Below the pieces are notes generated by a model that was not told the origin of the DNA, searched no databases, and saw only the letters and a list, made by a program, of their open reading frames with translations. A stretch of 12,009 bases of DNA, from the NCBI GenBank assembly GCA_938010795.1, contig CALLVB010000081.1:1-12009 (forward strand). The letters are read 5' to 3'. The stretch comes from Minisyncoccota bacterium. Lineage in GTDB: Bacteria > Patescibacteriota > Minisyncoccia > Phycocordibacterales > GCA-2747955. Numbering within the stretch: the first letter of the stretch is position 1; the number at the start of each line of letters is the position of its first letter. This document shows, piece after piece, positions 7,801 to 12,009 of this stretch. A program made the translations under genes and the position numbers.

Positions 7801-10800
7801 CTTTGGTGGAACCGACAACGGAGGAGCTTCTGCGCCTAGTGGGCGAGGAGGTGCCGCAAACACATTTACTTTAACCGAACCAGCAACAGCGAATATAACT
7901 CATAGTGGAGCGAGTATTAGTGGAAATGCTGGAATAGGTATTTCAACCACCATCTTGCCAGATGCTGCTAATCCAGTGGCTGCATCAGATGCATACACAA
8001 CCACAGGTGACCGGATTGACGCGACGACCTCTAGCAAAAACTATTCCACATCTTTGGCTGCAGGGACCTATTATGTAGGTGTATTCTCTGGTGGAGGAAG
8101 TTCTGCTGCTTCTCACAATGTAACTATCAGTGTAGATAATATCGCGAGCTACGAAGAAAATATCGTCGGAATCGCGCGTGACGATGCGTCTGGGTTAGAC
8201 CAGCAAATTTCCAAATCAATTAACGATGATGCAATCCTGACGCTTTCGATCGACACCAACTTTACTGATGCGAACGGCACGCATACTTCGCTCGACGACG
8301 GACAGTTTGTGGTAGTGGGGAGTAATGGTCTGGCAACCACGGCGCAGCAAACCGAACTGCCAGCAGATACCACCGATGGTTTGTCTCGGGAATGGAGACT
8401 GGAGAACACTGGTTCAGTGGCAGGTGTAAACATGAAGTTTGATGGGTTTGATGACTCGTGGGTTTTGTATTCAGATAGTGATGGAGACTTTGGTGCTGAC
8501 GCACGCCAGGTTGGGACGCTCAATGCCAACGGAGAAATTACCGTGACGCTGGGACCCAACGGCACAACCGAGATTGATGATGGTGAATTCTTTACCCTGG
8601 CGCAAACGGCAGCGGCAGTAGATATCGCAGGTGTGTCAGGAGGACTCACATTATGGCTCGATGCTGATGACGCTAGTACCGTCTTTCAAAACCAGGCTTG
8701 TACTGGGCAAAGTGTAGCGGGAGAGAGCGCGGCAACTACCGGAGATGTCGGATGTTGGCTGGATAAATCAGGTCAAAATAATCACGTGTCCGTGCTGACT
8801 GACGAAGCACGCGAACCACTGTATATCGACAGTGCACTCAATGGCAAAAACGTACTTGATTTCCAGGGTGACTCGCTGGTAACAGCAAAGGGAAACCAAA
8901 TCACCTCTAACACCAGTTACACCAAATTTGCCGTCTTCCGCTACGACACTGCGACGCCGTACAACAACATCATTTCTTCTGCTAGCAATGCTGGTGGAGG
9001 GCATGCGTTCTTTGGGGGAGTAGGTCGCAGCAACTTGGCTTTATTTCATGGAGGTACATTTAACGAAGTTGTTGGACAGCCAGGTATTGGGAAATACACA
9101 GTGGGAACTGGACGATATGGTGCGCCAGATAGTCTGACCAACGTCACTAACGTAAACGGGGTTGAGTCTGCGGTGAGCACTAATGCACGTAACTTTAACG
9201 GAACCCATCGGACTGAAATCGGTTCGGTCTTTGGTGGTGGGTTTGGTCTAGATGGTCATTTGGCTGAGGCTATTGTGTTCGACCGAGCACTGACAGACGC
9301 AGAAATTGACGAGGTAGAGTGCTATCTCGCTACTAAATGGGATATTCCAATTTCAAACGACAGCCCTAACTGTGTGGTAACACTAGCGACAGTAGAATTC
9401 TCTGCAGCTGCAGGTGTCTCAACTGACGAGACGACCAATGACAATTTTGTTGAACTACTAGTAAGTGGAACAACAACCGCAGTAGCAACGGTAGATGTTT
9501 CTGTTATCGGAGGAACAGCTTCAACGGGCTCTGACTATATCTTCACTAATCCAACAACCGTCACCATCCCTGTGGGAACATATGACGGTACGAGTGCTAC
9601 TGCTGTTGTTGTTCCGGTACCGACGTTACCAGGGGATTCAGTTGCAGAAGGGAATGAGACTGTCATATTTAGTTTAACCAACCCAACAGGCGAAGCGGTT
9701 CTAGGAGATGCAAATGGAAACACTACTGATGTCCATACCTTCTCATATACCATCACTGATGATGACAATGCAGCCATAATGGTCAGTACTCCTAATAATC
9801 TGACTTCTGAGAGTGGACCGGGAGCAGCTGTGGTTGCACTAACTTTGGCATCACAACCAACACACCCTGTGATGGTAACTATTGATATCCTAGGATTAGC
9901 TGACCAGAGTGAGGCTAAATTGAATTTTACAGGAGCGCCAGTATTTACAACCACAACAACTATCGCTCCAGCAGATTGGAATACACCACAACTAGTATTA
10001 ATTTATGGACTCGATGATGTGGTTGATGATGGTAATCAGAATGTGACGGTGGTGACCTCAGGGTCTACTTCTACTGATCCCAACTACAACCTAGCAGGTA
10101 CTGCTATTGCTGATGTGGTAATAGTGAACCAAGACGACGATATCTCAGACATTGTAGTTTCTACAAGTGACAATGAAACATCAGAGGATGGTGACACTGC
10201 TACTGTAACCCTGACTCCATCATCTGCACCAACAGAAGAAGTGCTTGTACCAGTAACTATCACAGACCTAACAGAAGGTTCAGTGGTTGAGAGCTCTGTG
10301 GTTTTGGCTGCAGGAGTCTTAATTCCAGTAGATGTGGTGATAACAGGAGTAGATGACACAGAACTGGACATTGATATGTCCTACCAAATAATCTTTGGAG
10401 ACCCAATTTCAGTAGATGCTGCGTACGATGCGTTGACAGCGACCGATGTAGCCAATCAAAACCTGGTTAACCTTGATAACGACGACATTGATAACGATGG
10501 CAACCCAGACTCCACAGAAAACGCAGGAAACAACGGAGGAGACGGAAACGGAGACGGAACACCAGATGCACAACAAAGTGACGTATCTGGAGTACCAAAC
10601 CCACTCACAGGAGACTACACCACCATCGAAGCAACCGGAGGATGTACCTTCATTACAGAAAATGCTGCTGTGGCGGAAGGATCACTCGCAGCACAAGACC
10701 CATCATTCGAATATCCAGTGGGACTAGTAGACTTCCAAATTCAATGTGCAACACCAGGAGATTCAGCAGATGTAACCATCTACTATGGACAACAATATGA

Positions 10801-11764
10801 TACATCAACCTGGAACTGGCGTAAGTTCAATTCAGTAGGTGTTGCATACTCTGATATCTCATCAGCAGTAACATATGGAACAGCAACACTGGGAACAACA
10901 ACAGTAACCACCGCAACCTTCACCGTAACAGACGGAGACCCACAAACAGATGAAGACGGAGTAGCTGACGGAATCATCAATGATCCATCAGGACCAGCAA
11001 TTACCGTAACTACAACATCAACATCATCAGGAGGAGGAAACGGAGGTTCATTCAACAACAGAGTATGTAAAGACCCTACTGCCACTAACTATGAGAAAGT
11101 AGGTATTTCATCTCCTTCTAAGTGTGAGTATGAAGAAGAAGAGGGAGAAAAACCGGCAACAGTAGTAGATGCATCAACCTCAATCTGTTCACCATACCTA
11201 ACACAAACCATTGCTCTTAACCGAAACAATGACAAAGATGAAGTGGAGAAACTACAAAACTTCTTAAATGACAGACAAGGAGAGTCACTCCCGGTAGATG
11301 GTATCTACAACCAAGACGACTTTGAGGCGGTGAAACGGTTCCAATTAAAATACAAAACGGAGGTATTAGATATCTGGGGGCTTACGGAGCCTACAGGATA
11401 TGTGTACTTAACGACAAGAAACAAGATTAACTCATTCTACTGTTCTGCGGCAATTGAATGTCCGTACTTCACACAGTTCAACTCAACTACAGAAAACAAT
11501 AATTCAAACGAAGTTCTAAAGACAAAGATACTCATGTCTGAACTTGGATTCTATACTGGACCGCTGGATGAAGCATGGGGAACAGACATGAAAACAGCAA
11601 TGATCAAGTTCCAAGAAACATTCAAAGCAACCATGCTTACACCGTGGGGGCTTACCAAAGGAACAGGATACAAGTACAAAACAACCAATCGGTTCCTTAA
11701 TAATTTAGTGGGGTGTAAATTACCAGCAGAAACACTAGAGAATGGAGTTACGGTAAGTTATTAA
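4676..11764 (+). CDS. Giant modular exported surface protein (lectin-like, DUF8202-like, Calx-beta, choice-of-anchor U, peptidoglycan-binding-like)
   Basis: This 2362-residue protein is probably a cell-surface adhesin or carbohydrate-binding protein. It starts with a signal peptide (1-49) whose hydrophobic core is at 15-28 and likely cleavage after AYA. Residues 50-243 resemble bacterial fibrinogen-like domains (DTDGWVAVA near the start, LHWFPGGAGSQEDGFG and TLYMRD at the end). Then come two tandem modules (250-775 and 778-1312), a third lectin-like domain (1320-1566), three Calx-beta-type repeats (1568-1937), a Ca-loop linker and choice-of-anchor U domain (1938-2108), a CxDPxATNY motif (2131-2152) and two peptidoglycan-binding-like units (2171-2347). 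There is no LPXTG signal or C-terminal membrane segment, so retention would rely on the C-terminal peptidoglycan-binding-like units. No enzymatic motif was found. The first 1341 residues lack Cys; the last half has 12, all arranged as plausible pairs. The ATG at 4676 is the only start giving a proper signal peptide. It is bounded by terminators on both sides, hence probably monocistronic. Domain names come from remembered motifs, not a search. Confidence 0.92.
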   Translation: MTQFIRFGTQASKQTLLAVLILVFSFFPYGQYMFSGLSFGPVDSLVAYAAGDGSVGAPFTDLFSVYVASQQGGFTAGTYNFDIDGNTFSSYVDTDGWVAVASADNTQLNGVSYPEVTALTLNSDTVLDRDILAAAEPDALRMVSVGAVAMDRVTTEQRYLDRLRNFTTLGSDGGNDNTDWAGTGGSINGGISAALGTPLNEVLWHSTGVASALHWFPGGAGSQEDGFGSQVNTTETTLYMRDTSPNVTPGGVADDLVLWVKADEGGTAWTDQSGSITTVTPAGTPTLNANSLNFNDQVSFNGSSRYNLTNAGFVNGTGDKAIYVVGSRNTNTGATYALTIGSGSPNRFASFGHWTNFPNDPFISTSGFEVTSNNGSWPINTSALVGYALDGGSDQLYTNGASLGIAQDDVSLDVTNGNLGWIGAFNNGGAQWNGDIAEVIVYNQSTDSNTDRQQIESYLALKYGMTLDAAVEGYVNSDGVSVYELGLDASFTGAEATDNTGGNGSPDGGTLGGVLTIPSSGTYRFTHSGNIITNGAGAGFGINPVPFTNGENDTALANEVTRGANLTFSSSADRIDSTTPSKTYSLNLVAGDYYVGFFSGGSNATSDHTLVVTRGNTYIHNIVGIARDDLTALDQRISKSVNTDTVLTITTDENVADFTSSNGGSREQLADGDYVVLGSNGAATTLVPTSISGYVNKIDRQWRAEVTNYTGDVHAKFDIADISGSNWDLVQSDTSDFADAGANLTKVADVPANGELSDVTLVDGKYYGLLEEGTLVAPGGVTSDLALWLKADVGLTANGSNEVTDWNEQSNARTETINGTPILISNGINFNPWVEFDPGTAAGGSTASTDWIDWPNFTSGYTEGQAYIVMEHDNDPAAGQFHGGFWGLGEETVLWIDGRIYEAFGYNVSGADRSIFNPTQPFDEPLVYSAAIDDSTNSARTIRIDGLQVNSKNNTDVDFGTQPISLGRTNLNSLISSNRGFGGRIAEFIVFSSDQDSPNEEQVESYLALKYGVTLDSSVESYKNSAGADVYDLTPEQTFTFDFGGTDNGGASAPSGRGGAANTFTLTEPATANITHSGASISGNAGIGISTTILPDAANPVAASDAYTTTGDRIDATTSSKNYSTSLAAGTYYVGVFSGGGSSAASHNVTISVDNIASYEENIVGIARDDASGLDQQISKSINDDAILTLSIDTNFTDANGTHTSLDDGQFVVVGSNGLATTAQQTELPADTTDGLSREWRLENTGSVAGVNMKFDGFDDSWVLYSDSDGDFGADARQVGTLNANGEITVTLGPNGTTEIDDGEFFTLAQTAAAVDIAGVSGGLTLWLDADDASTVFQNQACTGQSVAGESAATTGDVGCWLDKSGQNNHVSVLTDEAREPLYIDSALNGKNVLDFQGDSLVTAKGNQITSNTSYTKFAVFRYDTATPYNNIISSASNAGGGHAFFGGVGRSNLALFHGGTFNEVVGQPGIGKYTVGTGRYGAPDSLTNVTNVNGVESAVSTNARNFNGTHRTEIGSVFGGGFGLDGHLAEAIVFDRALTDAEIDEVECYLATKWDIPISNDSPNCVVTLATVEFSAAAGVSTDETTNDNFVELLVSGTTTAVATVDVSVIGGTASTGSDYIFTNPTTVTIPVGTYDGTSATAVVVPVPTLPGDSVAEGNETVIFSLTNPTGEAVLGDANGNTTDVHTFSYTITDDDNAAIMVSTPNNLTSESGPGAAVVALTLASQPTHPVMVTIDILGLADQSEAKLNFTGAPVFTTTTTIAPADWNTPQLVLIYGLDDVVDDGNQNVTVVTSGSTSTDPNYNLAGTAIADVVIVNQDDDISDIVVSTSDNETSEDGDTATVTLTPSSAPTEEVLVPVTITDLTEGSVVESSVVLAAGVLIPVDVVITGVDDTELDIDMSYQIIFGDPISVDAAYDALTATDVANQNLVNLDNDDIDNDGNPDSTENAGNNGGDGNGDGTPDAQQSDVSGVPNPLTGDYTTIEATGGCTFITENAAVAEGSLAAQDPSFEYPVGLVDFQIQCATPGDSADVTIYYGQQYDTSTWNWRKFNSVGVAYSDISSAVTYGTATLGTTTVTTATFTVTDGDPQTDEDGVADGIINDPSGPAITVTTTSTSSGGGNGGSFNNRVCKDPTATNYEKVGISSPSKCEYEEEEGEKPATVVDASTSICSPYLTQTIALNRNNDKDEVEKLQNFLNDRQGESLPVDGIYNQDDFEAVKRFQLKYKTEVLDIWGLTEPTGYVYLTTRNKINSFYCSAAIECPYFTQFNSTTENNNSNEVLKTKILMSELGFYTGPLDEAWGTDMKTAMIKFQETFKATMLTPWGLTKGTGYKYKTTNRFLNNLVGCKLPAETLENGVTVSY
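5423..7000 (+). other. Module 1 of the giant protein: lectin-like fold, inserted beta-sandwich, DUF8202-like (residues 250-775)
   Basis: The first part (250-468) opens with GGVADDLVLWVKADEGG and WTDQSG, and closes with GDIAEVIVYNQ and QQIESYLALKYGMTLD. This is the concanavalin/LamG-like pattern usually followed directly by DUF8202. Here residues 469-617 intervene: Gly/Ser/Thr-rich and beta-predicted, with YRFTHSG and YSLNLVAGDYYVGFFSGG, like pre-peptidase C-terminal domains. The DUF8202-like part resumes at NIVGIARDDLTALDQRISKS (621-640), continues through DGDYVVLGSNG and RQWRAEV, and ends near YYGLLEEG. Confidence 0.7.
7007..8611 (+). other. Module 2 of the giant protein: tandem copy of module 1 (residues 778-1312)
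   Basis: It repeats the order of module 1: PGGVTSDLALWLKADVG opening, WNEQSN, GGRIAEFIVFSS, then EEQVESYLALKYGVTLD ending at 1016. An inserted Gly/Ser-rich sandwich follows (1017-1158) with the matching YYVGVFSGG stretch. Then come NIVGIARDDASGLDQQISKS (from 1162), DGQFVVVGSNG, REWRLENTG and EFFTLAQ. The DNA of the two copies has diverged strongly (synonymous codons differ through SYLALKYG), so the duplication is old or one copy came from a related gene. Confidence 0.7.
8633..9373 (+). other. Third lectin-like domain, Cys-containing, without DUF8202 (residues 1320-1566)
   Basis: It opens SGGLTLWLDADDASTVF, has CWLDKSGQNNHV, and closes GHLAEAIVFDRALTDAEIDE then VECYLATKWDI. This is the same LamG/concanavalin pattern as the other two but closer to stand-alone versions. 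Two Cys pairs are present, C1342/C1360 in an insert near the start and C1549/C1566 at the end. They are the first cysteines in the protein and probably form disulfides. The DUF8202-like part is absent and Calx-beta repeats follow at once. Confidence 0.7.
9377..10486 (+). other. Three Calx-beta-type repeats (residues 1568-1937)
   Basis: Repeat 1 (1568-1698) has ATVEFSAAAGVSTDE, GTASTGSDYIF, EGNETVIFSL and ends ITDDDN. Repeat 2 (1701-1822) has PADWNTPQLVLIYGLDDVVDD, DPNYN and ends NQDDD. Repeat 3 (1823-1937) is more divergent, with VVITGVDDTELD and ends LDNDD. The acidic clusters at the repeat junctions fit calcium binding. These probably serve as a stiff stalk between the lectin-like head and the wall-binding tail. 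Confidence 0.75.
10487..10999 (+). other. Calcium-loop linker and choice-of-anchor U domain (residues 1938-2108)
   Basis: IDNDGNPDSTE followed by NGGDGNGDGTPDAQQ (1938-1967) is like thrombospondin type 3 calcium loops. After it come C1990, FEYPVGLVDFQIQC (C2024), TIYYGQ, WNWRKFNSVGVAY, and the closing TVTDGDPQTDEDGVADG and INDPSGPA. This is the characteristic order of the choice-of-anchor U family, which marks the C-terminal side of many surface proteins. C1990 and C2024 are a likely disulfide. Confidence 0.75.
11066..11716 (+). other. Cys motif plus two peptidoglycan-binding-like units (residues 2131-2347)
   Basis: CKDPTATNY (2131-2139) with CEY at 2150-2152 is the small two-Cys motif found before wall-binding tails in this group. 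Unit 1 (2171-2256) and unit 2 (2262-2347) are both 85 residues from first to last Cys. They share the order CPYF/CSPYL, EVLKTK/EVEKLQ, VDGIYN/TGPLDE, AVKRFQLKYKTEVL/AMIKFQETFKATML, and WGLTEPTGY/WGLTKGTGY. The helix pattern with an invariant KFQ/RFQ matches PG_binding_1 domains. Confidence 0.75.
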
Positions 11765-11788
11765 CACGCAAATACCCAAGGAGTCAGC

Positions 11789-11821
11789 ACAAAATCCACG
11801 CCCATGCGTGGATTTTGTTTT
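11789..11821 (+). terminator. Rho-independent terminator of the giant surface-protein gene
   Basis: ACAAAATCCACGC (11789-11801) pairs perfectly with GCGTGGATTTTGT (11806-11818) around loop CCAT, 25 nt after the stop codon. It is followed by TTTA, and the T-rich right arm contributes to the release signal. Confidence 0.85.
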
Positions 11822-11826
11822 ATGTC

Positions 11827-11961
11827 CTCCCGGTAGGGATAAATTATCATCGGCGCCAATTCTAAAATCGTCATGTCTCCTTCATTAAGAACTCGCTGCC
11901 CCGTCCTTCACCTCTTCATTTCATTCGTCGCACGTTCAGTCTCTTCGATCCCTACCAGGAG
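11827..11961. repeat. Widely spaced imperfect inverted repeat in the right-end intergenic block
   Basis: CTCCCGGTAGGGAT (11827-11840) is complementary to ATCCCTACCAGGAG (11948-11961) at 13 of 14 positions; the mismatch is C11831 against A11957. The arms are 107 nt apart. The inner segment has no convincing gene. The flanking bases show no target-site duplication that I can see. It could be the closing stem of a structured RNA, the ends of a tiny non-autonomous element, or a remnant. Confidence 0.6.
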
Positions 11962-11970
11962 CTAAAAATT

Positions 11971-12004
11971 ACAAACAAAAATAACGCATACGCGTTATGT
12001 TTGT
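11971..12004. terminator. Hairpin at the right edge, probably a terminator for a convergent neighbour
   Basis: ATAACGC (11981-11987) pairs with GCGTTAT (11992-11998) around ATAC. ACAAAC (11971-11976) pairs with GTTTGT (11999-12004) across a 4-nt A bulge. Read on the minus strand, the right arm continues into TTTTTGTTTGT, a better T-tract than in the + direction. This suggests a minus-strand gene beyond the window that ends here. Confidence 0.55.
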
Positions 12005-12009
12005 GTAAT

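Noticed and set aside
5423..8611. Possible enzyme activity (glycosidase or protease) in the giant protein
   Set aside because: No catalytic signature was seen; the modules match binding and structural beta-sandwich families only.
8149..8649. 166-codon minus-strand frame inside module 2
   Set aside because: It is Ser/Pro/Thr-rich, as expected for the antisense of a Gly/Ser/Thr/Asp-rich protein, with no recognisable domain.
11761..11874. 37-codon minus-strand frame with GGAG just upstream of its ATG
   Set aside because: The GGAG is only 2 nt from the ATG, the frame runs through the + strand terminator stem, and it overlaps the stop of the giant gene. No family is recognised; kept only as part of the right-end block finding.
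11826..11965. Possible tRNA from TTCGATCC followed by CTACC near the right end
   Set aside because: The five bases before TTCGATC do not pair with CTACC as a T-stem, and no acceptor, D or anticodon arms can be arranged on either strand.

Overview
The window most likely comes from a Candidate Phyla Radiation bacterium (Patescibacteria, probably Parcubacteria-like). This is an inference from three things: moderately AT-rich DNA with no clear Shine-Dalgarno sites in front of the two large genes, single genes bounded by their own hairpins, and a huge secreted protein whose C-terminal motifs (CxDPxATNY, then paired peptidoglycan-binding-like units with WGLTEPTGYVYLTT) are typical of surface proteins of that group. 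No rRNA, tRNA, transposase or CRISPR array was seen.

Layout, all genes on the + strand. (1) 1-357 is the 3' end of a gene for an acidic, Ala/Gly/Asp-rich helical-repeat protein, closed by a strong terminator (374-415). (2) 472-4242 encodes a 1256-residue class A penicillin-binding protein. Its glycosyltransferase and transpeptidase motifs are intact, but it carries an unusual N-terminal extension of about 400 residues with extra membrane segments. A good sigma70-type promoter lies at 413-441. (3) 4340-4453 encodes a 37-residue protein ending in a CxxC motif, followed by a 15-bp terminator hairpin (4471-4506). (4) 4676-11764 encodes a 2362-residue exported protein. In order it has a signal peptide, a fibrinogen-like N domain, two tandem [lectin-like fold + inserted beta-sandwich + DUF8202-like] modules, a third lectin-like domain, three Calx-beta-type repeats, a calcium-loop linker, a choice-of-anchor U domain, a small Cys motif and two peptidoglycan-binding-like units. 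A terminator follows (11789-11821). (5) 11822-12009 has no convincing gene. It holds a 14-bp imperfect inverted repeat 107 bp apart and a last hairpin.

The two large genes make a coherent cell-envelope locus: one builds peptidoglycan, and the other is a long surface protein whose C-terminus probably sits in peptidoglycan while its N-terminal lectin-like array faces outward. The functional link is inferred from domains and adjacency only. No wholly new system is visible. The most unusual objects are the domain-in-domain duplication in the giant protein, the multi-membrane extension of the penicillin-binding protein, and the structured block at the right end.
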